DNA from: a virus
Reading direction: 5' to 3' (one strand)
IMG/VR virus record: IMGVR_UViG_3300036851_000151
Coordinates: 1-62,834 of that record
Length of the DNA: 62,834 nt
Shown here: positions 1 to 7,026 of the stretch, one piece after another
Layout: every line of letters starts with the position of its first letter
How positions within the stretch are numbered: the stretch's first letter is position 1
The notes under the pieces: model-generated
What the model saw: the letters and a program-made list of their open reading frames with translations, nothing else
Databases searched by the model: none
What the model was told of the DNA's origin: nothing
Translations under genes and position numbers: made by a program

Positions 1-107
1 GCAAATTGCTCAGATGTTAAGCATTTTTTCGTAAGGCAAGCTGATGATGTCGGTGTACATCCTTCCTGTCGCGCTATGCTACCCAGAGAAAAGACAGGGA
101 AATGCCG
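1..107. repeat. Left copy of 107-bp end repeat
   Basis: Bases 1-107 are identical to 62706-62812. The repeat includes the 5' flank and first two codons of the small gene at 102. After base 107 the two copies diverge at several positions yet still encode a similar peptide. This indicates a circular or end-redundant contig of 62,705 bp in which the right end was read from a slightly different allele. A true duplicated locus is less likely. Being so short, the repeat could simply be assembly overlap. Confidence 0.9.
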
Positions 108-290
108 GACATTCCAGACACACCCGAAGGGGTAGCCTTTGCTCTCATGAAGGAGATATTGCAGGTCGAGGAAGACTTGCGGACGAACCTTTGCGCTCGA
201 GCTCGAATGCTCGACTTGTTTGCCGAATGCTTGGCCACAGCGAGGGGCGGGCGGATGGTCTGCAGGCGCGCGATAGATCGCGTCCATTAA
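102..290 (+). CDS. Small hypothetical protein, first gene of the rightward arm
   Basis: 62 aa, start ATG with a purine-rich AGACAGGGAA just upstream. The protein is acidic at the N-terminus with a predicted helical middle and an Arg-rich C-terminus. No function is recognised. It converges with the Cro-like gene and overlaps its 3' end by 4 bp. A second allele of the first nine codons appears at the right end of the window, where residues 3-4 are Lys-Thr instead of Asp-Ile. That conservation of a reading frame supports the gene being real. Confidence 0.6.
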   Translation: MPDIPDTPEGVAFALMKEILQVEEDLRTNLCARARMLDLFAECLATARGGRMVCRRAIDRVH

Positions 291-490
291 GCGGCCTCCG
301 TCGCGGGAGCCCAAATGTCGGGACGTATTTGATAGAGCGGTATCGACAGCCGCTCGCTAATCACCAACGCTCGCGCGACCGGGATACGGTTCGCGCGGCG
401 CCAATCGCAAACCGATGAATGGCTGACGCCGGACAGCTTGGCGAGTTCGCCAACGCCTCCAGCCTCGGAAATGATTTCGTCAACGGTCAT
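287..490 (-). CDS. Cro/YdaS-like HTH regulator
   Basis: 67 aa, leftward, divergent from the repressor at 584. Residues about 9-45 form a helix-turn-helix of the YdaS/Cro-like kind: a short N-terminal helix, then LAKLSGVSHSSVCDWRRANR, where the recognition helix contains SVCDW and is followed by IPVARALVISE. It is small and consists almost entirely of the HTH. The position, back-to-back with an XRE repressor across a shared operator region, matches a Cro partner in a lysis-lysogeny switch. The role is inferred from this arrangement. Confidence 0.75.
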   Translation of the reverse strand: MTVDEIISEAGGVGELAKLSGVSHSSVCDWRRANRIPVARALVISERLSIPLYQIRPDIWAPATEAA

Positions 491-499
491 GTAGATATT

Positions 500-549
500 G
501 TTGGAATATCCTACTCAGAATGTCAACCCGAATTGTTGGGGCGTCCAAC
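500..549. promoter_or_regulatory. Divergent operator region of the lysogeny switch
   Basis: Two 15-bp dyads share a half site GTTGG. One is at 500-514 (GTTGG, AATAT, CCTAC) and one at 535-549 (GTTGG, GGCGT, CCAAC), the latter a perfect inverted repeat. Their centres lie 35 bp apart. A related site (GTTGG, ATAAT, TCAAC) lies at 2117-2131. The two sites sit between the divergent Cro-like and repressor starts, where operators are expected. No clear consensus -35/-10 pair was recognised. Confidence 0.55.
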
Positions 550-583
550 GCATGGATTTATGCGGCGTGCGATGGTCGCCGGC

Positions 584-937
584 ATGGCAAACGAGACTCT
601 TGGCCAGCGGCTCAGCCGCCTTCGCGCGGATAAATCTGTCGATGAGAAGCGCTCTGTAACCCAGGACGAAGTTGCGGATGCAGTCGGTATTGGCCGCAGC
701 ACTTTGGGCACCATCGAGGCCGACCACGACGTCCCCGGCCTTGCAACCGCGCGGGCTCTTGCCGACTATTACGGCGTGTCGCTCGATTGGCTGGTCACGG
801 GAGAGGGCTACCCACAGCCCACCGCGCTGCAAGAGCGTACCGCTCGCCTCGCCTCGCTATTTGATGCCCTGCCGCCTAGCGAACAGGAAATCGTCGAAAC
901 ACTAGCCCAAAGCCTCTCGCGCCTTCCGAGAAACTAA
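584..937 (+). CDS. XRE-family phage repressor
   Basis: About 117 aa from ATG 584; ATG 560 and 572 are in-frame alternatives, and none has a strong Shine-Dalgarno. Residues about 4-60 are a classic HTH_3 domain containing VTQDEVADAVGIGRSTLGTI, followed by ARALADYYGVSLDWLVTGEG, which is typical of CI-like repressors. The C-terminal part is short, with no LexA-type Ser-Lys autocleavage domain, so induction by RecA-stimulated cleavage is unlikely. The start is placed downstream of the two operator-like repeats. It probably maintains lysogeny against the divergent Cro-like gene. Confidence 0.8.
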   Translation: MANETLGQRLSRLRADKSVDEKRSVTQDEVADAVGIGRSTLGTIEADHDVPGLATARALADYYGVSLDWLVTGEGYPQPTALQERTARLASLFDALPPSEQEIVETLAQSLSRLPRN

Positions 938-1144
938 TCGGCTCGCGGGCGACCAGATGACCCCGCTCCCCGAGCGCGCGGCGGGGCGGCCCCCGTGAGC
1001 GACGGGCGCAACTAGCCGGGTGGACGGCCGCCGTTGGCACGGTTGCCGCCGTGACGAGCCCGGCGCGACCTGCACGATTGGATAGCTACAGTTGGGATGC
1101 CAGCGACGTTCATTGCCACTGCTCCAGCAGCTGTTTTGACGGGA

Positions 1145-1951
1145 ATGAAGATGCAAATCGACGCAAGCGCGAATCAGCTCACCGGGCGACCCGTGATGGT
1201 GTGTTCTTTTCCAAAGGCGGGAACCTATCTCGTCGCCGAACTCCTCAAGGGGATGGGATGCAAGCCTACTGGCCTGCATCTCTTGGTGAATAGGGTCAGT
1301 GACTATAGTTCCGTCTCGATTGATCAAGCGCGCACTCAAAATCAACAACTGACGACCTCGCGCTCATTCGACGAAGTGCTGCCGCTGATCCGGCATGGCC
1401 ATTTTGCAGTTAGTCATTTGGTAGCCGATGAACGCGTGCAGCGAGCGCTTGCCGATTTCCATGTTATTTTTGTTTATCGTGAAATACGGGCGACGTTTCT
1501 TTCTCATATGCGATTCTTTTTGGCAACGGAGCGCAAAACCGCCGGCAAGGACCTGTGGAAAGACCTGCCCGAAGGACCGGAAATGGCCGTTGCAGCATTT
1601 GATGATTTCGGCGCGGCCCATACCAAAATGTGCCAGAGGATGGTAGCTTGGCTCGACGCGCCGGGCGTATTGGCGATCAGTTTTGAAGAATTAATCGGGG
1701 ATTATGGTGAAGCCGCCGCAGTTGGGGCGGCGCGGCGGCTAATTGAATTCTGTGAACCCATCAATAGCGAAATTGACACGGGGATCCTGCTTTCGTCTGC
1801 TATAGCCACGAGAACGCTAAGCTCATCAGGAGCGCGCACCGATGTCGCGCGGTATTGGAGCGATGCCCTTGAAGAGCGCCTTCGAGAGGCTGGCGGTCTA
1901 ACGATCAATCAGCGCCTCGGTTATCCGCCCTCCTGGCGGACCAGTCTTTGA
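1145..1951 (+). CDS. Sulfotransferase-family protein
   Basis: 268 aa from ATG 1145; ATG 1097 is an alternative. Residues 21-34 (SFPKAGTYLVAELL) match the 5'-phosphosulfate-binding loop of PAPS-dependent sulfotransferases. Residues about 110-121 (VYREIRATFLSH) match the 3'-phosphate-binding Arg-Ser motif. The C-terminal half (YWSDALEERLREAG) resembles the end of that fold. It would transfer sulfate from PAPS to a glycan or small molecule; the acceptor is unknown. The gene contains AT-rich stretches unlike its neighbours and stands alone between the repressor and the early arm, a typical place for lysogenic-conversion cargo. Confidence 0.7.
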   Translation: MKMQIDASANQLTGRPVMVCSFPKAGTYLVAELLKGMGCKPTGLHLLVNRVSDYSSVSIDQARTQNQQLTTSRSFDEVLPLIRHGHFAVSHLVADERVQRALADFHVIFVYREIRATFLSHMRFFLATERKTAGKDLWKDLPEGPEMAVAAFDDFGAAHTKMCQRMVAWLDAPGVLAISFEELIGDYGEAAAVGAARRLIEFCEPINSEIDTGILLSSAIATRTLSSSGARTDVARYWSDALEERLREAGGLTINQRLGYPPSWRTSL

Positions 1952-2116
1952 CAATGCGCCAGCGGGCGCCCGGTCATCAGTTGACGCGCTGATCACCGTC
2001 CCCATTGCTCTCGCCGGGCTCATGGGCAAGGGCTTCCGTTGGTTTTGACCTAGAGCACCCCCGGCGCCCGACTAGCCCCGTTCCGGCGGGGGGGGCGGGC
2101 AACCATTCTGGCTAAA

Positions 2117-2131
2117 GTTGGATAATTCAAC
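2117..2131. promoter_or_regulatory. Third operator-like dyad
   Basis: GTTGG-ATAAT-TCAAC has the same half sites and spacing as the dyads at 500-514 and 535-549, with one mismatch. It lies in the 267-bp gap ahead of the pentapeptide gene. A TTGACG at 2141 could be part of a promoter, but no well-spaced -10 is visible. The rest of gap 1952-2218 holds a GC-rich run at about 2084-2099 and nothing else recognised. The phage repressor may also control this arm. Confidence 0.4.
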
Positions 2132-2218
2132 AGAAACCGCTTGACGATCGTCGTTGGCTATACCAACATCATCCCATCGGATCGATCGCGCCGCCCTGGC
2201 GCACGATGGGAGATACAG

Positions 2219-2836
2219 ATGCCGGACGCTGCCGCCACTATTACCGTAAAAATCCCGTTCCTCCGCTGGCGCGGCCGCGCCGATCTCGAAATTCAAATCC
2301 CGAGCGACACCGATCCGCAGTGGCATTTGCGGGCTGCGCTCGAAATCGCAAACCGTGACCACGCCCGCCTCGACGGTGCCCGCCTCGTCGGTGCCCGCCT
2401 CGTCGGTGCCCGCCTCGTCGGTGCCCGCCTCGACGGTGCCCGCCTCGACGGCATCCGTAACGATTTTTGGGACGTGCTGTTACGGGCACAGCCGGAAATA
2501 CCAGCGTTGCTTGCCACGCTGCGCGAGGGCCGCATAGACGGCAGTACCTACGACGGCGAATGCGCCTGCCTCGCCGGGACGATCGCCCACGCCCGACATG
2601 TCCCATATGCCCAGCTCGGCTTTGCCGATGCGTCACGGCCTATCGAGCGCTGGTTCCTCGGGATCAGGGTCGGTGACACGCCGGAGAACAGCCAAATCGC
2701 CGCCATCACCGAGCGCTGGATCGTCGAGTTTCCAGTCGCTGATCGGTCAAACGAAATCATCGCCTGGAATTGGGATCGATCGCGCCGCCTAACCACACAC
2801 AGATCGATCGCGCCGCCCGCTGCGGCCGAGAAATGA
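2219..2836 (+). CDS. Pentapeptide-repeat-containing phage protein
   Basis: 205 aa from ATG 2219, preceded by GGGAGATACAG. Residues about 49-78 are six back-to-back pentapeptides (ARLxG) encoded by near-perfect 15-bp DNA repeats. They are followed by a conserved C-terminal domain with IDGSTYDGECACLAGT and LGIRVGDTPENSQI. Six pentapeptides make only about one and a half turns of a quadrilateral helix, so this is not a full gyrase-protecting type protein. Homologues with this C-terminal domain are familiar from phages and plasmids but have no known function. Confidence 0.7.
   Translation: MPDAAATITVKIPFLRWRGRADLEIQIPSDTDPQWHLRAALEIANRDHARLDGARLVGARLVGARLVGARLDGARLDGIRNDFWDVLLRAQPEIPALLATLREGRIDGSTYDGECACLAGTIAHARHVPYAQLGFADASRPIERWFLGIRVGDTPENSQIAAITERWIVEFPVADRSNEIIAWNWDRSRRLTTHRSIAPPAAAEK
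2363..2452 (+). repeat. Six tandem 15-bp repeats within the pentapeptide gene
   Basis: Six consecutive units of GCCCGCCTC-G(A/T)C-GG(T/C) encode Ala-Arg-Leu-Asp/Val-Gly. The copies differ essentially only at the fourth codon. Unit length is a multiple of three, so copy-number change would keep the frame. Confidence 0.9.
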
Positions 2837-2846
2837 GGAAACAGGT

Positions 2847-3362
2847 ATGCCGTTTATTAAGCGCCGGATTTACGTAGCGTCATCCTGGCGCAATTCGTTG
2901 CAGCCTGACGTGGTTGCTGCCCTGCGCGAAGAGGGCCACGAGGTCTACGATTTCCGCAATCCGGCGGCCGGCAATAATGGCTTTGGCTGGCGACAGGTAG
3001 ACGAAGACGCTTCCAATTGGACGCCGCGTCGGTTCGCCGAACTGGTGACATCGCATCCGGTTGCCGCCGAAGGTTTTGCGCTCGACAAGGCAGCGCTCGA
3101 CTGGTGCGACACCTGTGTTCTCGTCTTGCCGTGCGGTCGATCCGCTCACTTAGAAGCCGGCTACGCGTGCGGCCAAGGCAAGCACGTTTTCGTCATGCTT
3201 CACGAAGACAAATTCGAGCCCGAGCTGATGTACCTGCTGGCCAAGGGGATCGGCTGCTCGATCGGCGACATGCTCGTGCACTTCCGATACGCGGACGATA
3301 GCTGCAAGCCGGCGCTCGGGTGGGACAACGTGAAGCCACGCTTCGGCTTGGACGCCGCCTAA
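2847..3362 (+). CDS. Nucleoside 2-deoxyribosyltransferase-like protein
   Basis: 171 aa, start ATG with AGGAAACAGGT upstream. It has the N-terminal strand RRIYVASSWRN, then YDFRNP, DKAALDWCDTCVLVLPCGRS and AHLEAGYACGQGK. These match the NDT/DUF4406-like Rossmannoid fold, in which the conserved Asp and the Ser-x-x-x-Glu segment bind nucleoside or ribosyl substrate. It probably acts on nucleotides or nucleosides during infection. It is the first enzyme-like gene of a run of small early genes. The fold is fairly sure and the exact substrate is not. Confidence 0.7.
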   Translation: MPFIKRRIYVASSWRNSLQPDVVAALREEGHEVYDFRNPAAGNNGFGWRQVDEDASNWTPRRFAELVTSHPVAAEGFALDKAALDWCDTCVLVLPCGRSAHLEAGYACGQGKHVFVMLHEDKFEPELMYLLAKGIGCSIGDMLVHFRYADDSCKPALGWDNVKPRFGLDAA

Positions 3363-3430
3363 CACCACCAGAACAACAGATCGCGCCGCCCGCTGGCGGG
3401 TGGGGCGCAGAGGATGACGAGGGCGCAGAG

Positions 3431-3724
3431 ATGACGAAGTGTCCAAAAGTTGGTAGTCGCGTCCGCTTCAAGGGCAACCTCGTGGTTGGCCCGTGCACCG
3501 GAACTGTGCTGCGCATCTATGAGCATGACGAATGGCCGGAATCTTTTCCGACTGGCCTGGCGCCGGAAAGTGATTGGAGTGTCCGGCTCAAGTGCGACAA
3601 GCGCCCGACGCCGTGGTGTTACGGAGATGATTTGGTGTTCGCGCCAAGTGTCAGCGACCTATCGCCACTGAATACCCCACCACCCCGTAACCCGCCGCCG
3701 CGTGCCGCGATGATGGAGAAGTGA
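3431..3724 (+). CDS. Hypothetical early protein
   Basis: 97 aa from ATG 3431, preceded by GAGGGCGCAGAG. An N-terminal beta-rich segment (VGSRVRFKGNLVVG, GTVLRIYEHDEW) looks like a small barrel, and a Pro-rich C-terminus follows. No function is recognised. It ends one base before the next gene. Confidence 0.55.
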   Translation: MTKCPKVGSRVRFKGNLVVGPCTGTVLRIYEHDEWPESFPTGLAPESDWSVRLKCDKRPTPWCYGDDLVFAPSVSDLSPLNTPPPRNPPPRAAMMEK

Positions 3725-3725
3725 C

Positions 3726-3968
3726 ATGTCGTTCAAATTCCACCGAGGCGACTACCTGTCGGACCTGATCACCGGGTTTAAGGGTGTGGTTGTCGGTCGA
3801 TCCGATTATCTCACGAGCTGCAACACGTATTGCCTACAGCCGCCGGTCGATCAGGACGGCAAGCATGTCGACGCGCAATGGTTCGACGAGCACAGCCTGG
3901 AATACGATCCGGCACATCTAGGCCAAAAACTGAGCCTGGAGCGCGCCACCGAACAGCCTCCGGGTTGA
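3726..3968 (+). CDS. Hypothetical small beta-rich protein
   Basis: 80 aa, start with AGAAGTGAC upstream. It has FHRGDYLSDLITGFKGVVVG followed by CLQPPVDQDGKHVDAQWFDE, a pattern seen in small phage proteins predicted to form an SH3-like barrel. No function is known. It probably forms an operon with the preceding gene. Confidence 0.6.
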   Translation: MSFKFHRGDYLSDLITGFKGVVVGRSDYLTSCNTYCLQPPVDQDGKHVDAQWFDEHSLEYDPAHLGQKLSLERATEQPPG

Positions 3969-4016
3969 TTAAAGAGCCGCGAGCCGCGAGCCGCGTGCCC
4001 GTCGTGAGGATGTGAG

Positions 4017-4187
4017 ATGTCACAACGAACTGTACGCAAGCTTCACGATCCATGCCGCACCCTAGCCGACGTGCTGGCGGAGATGCGGGCGCGGCTTGAC
4101 ATCGCGGGCGCCGGTGAAGAGCGGCAGTTGCGCCGATGGATCGCCGTCATCGATGCCGAGATCGCGCAGCGGCAGCGGGCGGCGTGA
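4017..4187 (+). CDS. 56-aa hypothetical protein
   Basis: A short reading frame from ATG 4017, with GTGAGGATGTGAG upstream, to TGA at 4185. It is mostly helical with alternating charge (LADVLAEMRARLDIAG, then ERQLRRWIAVIDAEIAQRQR). It is spaced normally between its neighbours (12 bp to the next start). It is probably a small helical-hairpin protein of unknown role. Confidence 0.5.
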   Translation: MSQRTVRKLHDPCRTLADVLAEMRARLDIAGAGEERQLRRWIAVIDAEIAQRQRAA

Positions 4188-4199
4188 GGGAGAACGGAA

Positions 4200-4826
4200 G
4201 TGGGCATGCGCTTCTCACTGAATTTCAGCCGCGAACATTGGCGCTTGATATTGGCGGCGGTCGATGCGGCCAGGACCAGCATTGGCCAGGATATTCAACT
4301 GAACCGGCCGTCGAGGGCAGGCTTAGAAGCTTTAACGGCCGCAAATGAAGAATACGACCAAATCCGCTCAATTGTCGCTTCCGCTCTCGACGATGCCAGC
4401 AAGGTAACAAAAATGACCATCGACGCAACCACTGCCGACACTATGCCGCGCGACCCGCTCGCGATGGCTGAGACGGCCAACGATCTCATGGTCGAGATCG
4501 GCGATGCCCGCTCCATGCTGGGCCAATGGGCCGCCGGTATCCGCACCCCGAGGATCGCGCGCGAGATGGCGCTGGCATGCCTGCATTCGGCGCGCGAGGG
4601 CATCGACGAGCTGATCCGGGAGTTGGCCGGTCAGCCGCCACCCGCAGCCGATCGATCCATAGCGCCAACCGTATGCCCGCATTGCCGCCTGTTTGTTTCA
4701 AAACGGCGGCTCTTGCCGTTTGGGCGGCTGTCCGATGGGCGGAGATTTCTGATATGCCCCTCGACGCCAGCCTCGCCCAATGCGCCGTCAGGACCGCCCA
4801 CACGCCGACCAGCGACGCCGCGATGA
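4200..4826 (+). CDS. Hypothetical helical protein
   Basis: 208 aa from GTG 4200 (ATG 4206 is alternative), with GGGAGAACGGAA upstream. Long helices fill residues 10-150. Near the C-terminus CPHCRLF resembles half of a zinc knuckle, and the last 30 residues are Pro/Arg-rich and overlap the next gene by 73 bp. The tail may therefore be read-through after a small indel. No function is recognised. Confidence 0.5.
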   Translation: MGMRFSLNFSREHWRLILAAVDAARTSIGQDIQLNRPSRAGLEALTAANEEYDQIRSIVASALDDASKVTKMTIDATTADTMPRDPLAMAETANDLMVEIGDARSMLGQWAAGIRTPRIAREMALACLHSAREGIDELIRELAGQPPPAADRSIAPTVCPHCRLFVSKRRLLPFGRLSDGRRFLICPSTPASPNAPSGPPTRRPATPR

Positions 4827-5095
4827 CCGACGCGCTAACCGTGCTTCGCCCCGCCAAGCTCACGCAGGCGACGGTCAAGATACACCGCATCCTCGATCTC
4901 GACCGTATCGGATACCTCCACGACCGGATGCTCGGCGAGCTGTCCGCTCTGCTGACGGAGGCCGGGCAGCCCGAGCTTGCGGCGCGCGTCGATGTCATCG
5001 CGGCTGATGGGTTCGGTGGGGATTTGCGGCCGATCGAGACCGCAGCACGGGAATTGCTGACCAAGCCCAACGTAACAAAAGCGACAGGAGACTGA
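4754..5095 (+). CDS. Hypothetical protein
   Basis: 113 aa from ATG 4754, with GGAG 10 bp upstream. Helical (LTQATVKIHRILDLDRIG, LGELSALLTEAGQPELAARV). No function is recognised. It ends just before the GTG start of the next gene, which suggests translational coupling. Confidence 0.55.
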   Translation: MPLDASLAQCAVRTAHTPTSDAAMTDALTVLRPAKLTQATVKIHRILDLDRIGYLHDRMLGELSALLTEAGQPELAARVDVIAADGFGGDLRPIETAARELLTKPNVTKATGD

Positions 5096-5096
5096 A

Positions 5097-5735
5097 GTGC
5101 CCATCGACCTATCGATCATACCCGTCGAGCGCCTTGCTCTGCTTGACACCGCCATTCTCTTTCATGGCCCGCACCGTGGACAGGGCGGCGGCACCCCCGA
5201 TTGCAAACACTGCGCCCGCGAGCTGCTGATGGAGGTCGTGACGGGGAAGCATGAAGATGCAACTCCGCCGGGCTGCACGACGCTGATGTCGCTCTTGCCG
5301 AGCCTCAACGATGGGCCATGGCGTGACGACGCGCATCGCACCGAAGTCATGCGGCCGTATCTCCGAAAGATGCTGTTGCTCGACCCAGCCAGCGATGAGC
5401 GGCGTGTCTATGCTGTCATCGATCTGGTCTATCGGCAGACGCTGCCGGACAGTTGTGATGCGCTGAAGCTCGACAAGCACGGGTCGGCGCTGCGCGATCT
5501 TGCGCCGATTGTAGATCGGCAATCTGCCCTCGCCGCCCGCGCCGCCCTCGCCGCCCTCGCCGCCCGCGCCGCCCTCGCCGCCCGCGCCTCCCGCGCCGCC
5601 CTCGACGCCCTCGACGCCCTCGACCCCCGCGCCGCCCGCGCCGCCCTCGCCGCCCTCGCCGCCCTCGACGCCCGACCGGCGTCATGGGAGCGAGGGGTCA
5701 AACAGGTTCTTGATCGTATCTGCGAGATCGAGTGA
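5097..5735 (+). CDS. Ala-rich-repeat phage protein
   Basis: 212 aa from GTG 5097, with ACAGGAGACTGA upstream. Residues 1-140 form a globular part containing PDCKHCARELLMEV. Residues about 144-192 are an Ala-Arg/Leu/Asp repeat with three-residue periodicity, probably a long amphipathic helix. A short C-terminal helix (RGVKQVLDRICEIE) ends the protein. Similar Ala-repeat proteins are frequent in early arms of related phages; their role is unknown. Confidence 0.6.
   Translation: MPIDLSIIPVERLALLDTAILFHGPHRGQGGGTPDCKHCARELLMEVVTGKHEDATPPGCTTLMSLLPSLNDGPWRDDAHRTEVMRPYLRKMLLLDPASDERRVYAVIDLVYRQTLPDSCDALKLDKHGSALRDLAPIVDRQSALAARAALAALAARAALAARASRAALDALDALDPRAARAALAALAALDARPASWERGVKQVLDRICEIE
5526..5672 (+). 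repeat. Degenerate 9-bp repeat array in coding sequence
   Basis: About 16 imperfect units of GCCGCCCTC, GCCGCCCGC or GACGCCCTC. All are in frame and encode Ala-Ala-Leu, Ala-Ala-Arg or Asp-Ala-Leu. Changes fall at first and second codon positions of the variable codon. Confidence 0.8.
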
Positions 5736-5808
5736 CGCCGCGCACCCACCCACAAACACCTCGCGCCGTCGCCGTGACGGAGGCCGCACGGGAGAGGAAG
5801 CCGCTGAC

Positions 5809-6060
5809 ATGCTCGACGGAGCCAGGGATTACGATAGCGAAGAGTGCCGCCCGCTCGACCGCGAGCGCCTCGCCCGCATGGCCGAAGCCGGCAACTGGCT
5901 CGCGTGCCCCGCGCGGCGGCGGCGGCGCCATCTCGGCCAGGCCATCGCGCGGTGGATCGCGGCGCTCGCGATAGCGGCGGCCGCGGCGTGGGTGATGTCG
6001 GATTGGGCTACGGCCGCTTTGCTCGACGAGCAGCGGCTCGCGCTTCTGGGGATCAGCTGA
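5809..6060 (+). CDS. Small membrane protein
   Basis: 83 aa from ATG 5809, with GGAGAGGAAG upstream. A basic segment (CPARRRRRHLGQ) precedes one hydrophobic helix of about 20 residues (IARWIAALAIAAAAAWVM), which suggests an N-in membrane anchor. The stop overlaps the next start (TGATG). Function unknown. Confidence 0.55.
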   Translation: MLDGARDYDSEECRPLDRERLARMAEAGNWLACPARRRRRHLGQAIARWIAALAIAAAAAWVMSDWATAALLDEQRLALLGIS

Positions 6061-6563
6061 TGTTGATGCCGCGCTTCACGCTCGACGATCAGATGCGAGC
6101 GCATACCGAGTGGGGAGCCAACTGCGGCCCCGGCGCGATTGCCGCAATTACCGGGCTTACGCTTGACCAGCTGCGGCCGAACATGGGCGATTTCGAGCGG
6201 AAGCGGTACACCAATCCGACGCTCATGTGGGAGGTATTGAACCGGCTCGGCGTGAAATGGCACCGCCTGCGGTTGCCGCTGACGTGGCCGCAGTGGGGCT
6301 TGGCCCGCATCCAGTGGTACGGCCCATGGACTGAACCGGGAGTGCCAGCCCGCGTAGCCTACCGGCACACGCATTGGGTTGGAGCGTGCTCGCGACCCGG
6401 CAACATCGGCATCTTCGATATCAACGCCATCAACAACGGGACCGGCTGGTGCTCGCTCAAAAATTGGGGGGATACGCTGGTGCCGTGGCTGGTCTCCGAG
6501 ACTGAGTCACAAGCCGACGGGCAATGGTCATTGACACACGCCGTCGAGGTCGAGTCGCCATGA
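6060..6563 (+). CDS. Predicted papain/C39-fold cysteine peptidase-like protein
   Basis: 167 aa. EWGANCGPGAIAAITG puts Cys22 at the start of a helix, as in C39-like and other papain-fold enzymes. YRHTHWVGAC (His105) and IGIFDINA (Asp120) are spaced and placed like the catalytic His and Asp/Asn. There is no signal peptide, so it would act in the cytoplasm. It starts within the stop codon of the membrane-protein gene. Catalysis is inferred from motif order; it could equally be a transglutaminase-like or deamidase relative. Confidence 0.5.
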   Translation: MLMPRFTLDDQMRAHTEWGANCGPGAIAAITGLTLDQLRPNMGDFERKRYTNPTLMWEVLNRLGVKWHRLRLPLTWPQWGLARIQWYGPWTEPGVPARVAYRHTHWVGACSRPGNIGIFDINAINNGTGWCSLKNWGDTLVPWLVSETESQADGQWSLTHAVEVESP

Positions 6564-6823
6564 CGCCCGCCGCCGCCACGCTGGCGAAGCGCGCCGACGA
6601 TGTCGCTCGTCGGGACCGGCGACAGGCTGCGCTGCGGTCCGTTCGCGTGCCTCGCATCCTGTTCGTGCCGGCGGCCGTCCGCAGCGCGGTCTACGACTTG
6701 CTGCACACCGAGATCGGCCGGCTGCACGGGAAAGCGCGGCAGGCGATCAGCGCTGGCCGCCGCCGGGCGCTTGATGCGCGCGCCGATGGGTTGCGGAAGC
6801 TGGCTGACGAGTTGGCCCGATGA
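6560..6823 (+). CDS. Basic hypothetical protein
   Basis: 87 aa, ATGA overlap with the gene before and after. Arg/Ala-rich and helical (LAKRADDVARRDRRQAALRS; GRRRALDARADGLRKLADEL). Possibly nucleic-acid binding from its charge, but no domain is recognised. Confidence 0.55.
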   Translation: MTPAAATLAKRADDVARRDRRQAALRSVRVPRILFVPAAVRSAVYDLLHTEIGRLHGKARQAISAGRRRALDARADGLRKLADELAR

Positions 6824-7026
6824 TGACATTCCTGCGTTACGCCCTTACCGCCGTAGCGGCCTATCTGCTGCAGCTCGGCATCGATGCGGTTCTGCCGGCC
6901 GATACTGATCGCATGCTGGTGATAGTCGTCGCTGGTGTCGGCGCCATCCTTTGGGCTGCATTTTACGATGCCGTTCACGGCTGGAAATCCGTTCGCGTCG
7001 ATCAGAAAATAGGAGAGCGGCCATGA
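6820..7026 (+). CDS. Small two-helix membrane protein
   Basis: 68 aa. Two hydrophobic stretches (LRYALTAVAAYLLQLGIDAV and MLVIVVAGVGAILWAAFY) suggest a membrane hairpin. Start and stop both overlap neighbouring genes by 4 bp, so it is translated as part of the early operon. No function is recognised. Confidence 0.6.
   Translation: MMTFLRYALTAVAAYLLQLGIDAVLPADTDRMLVIVVAGVGAILWAAFYDAVHGWKSVRVDQKIGERP

Noticed and set aside
2241-2636. Arg/Gly-rich minus-strand repeat protein
   Set aside because: It is the reverse reading of the pentapeptide repeats.
2219-2836. Quinolone-resistance (Qnr-like) pentapeptide protein
   Set aside because: Only six pentapeptides, and the C-terminal domain belongs to a different phage family.
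5416-5685. Minus-strand Arg-Gly repeat ORF
   Set aside because: Reverse reading of the Ala-rich array.
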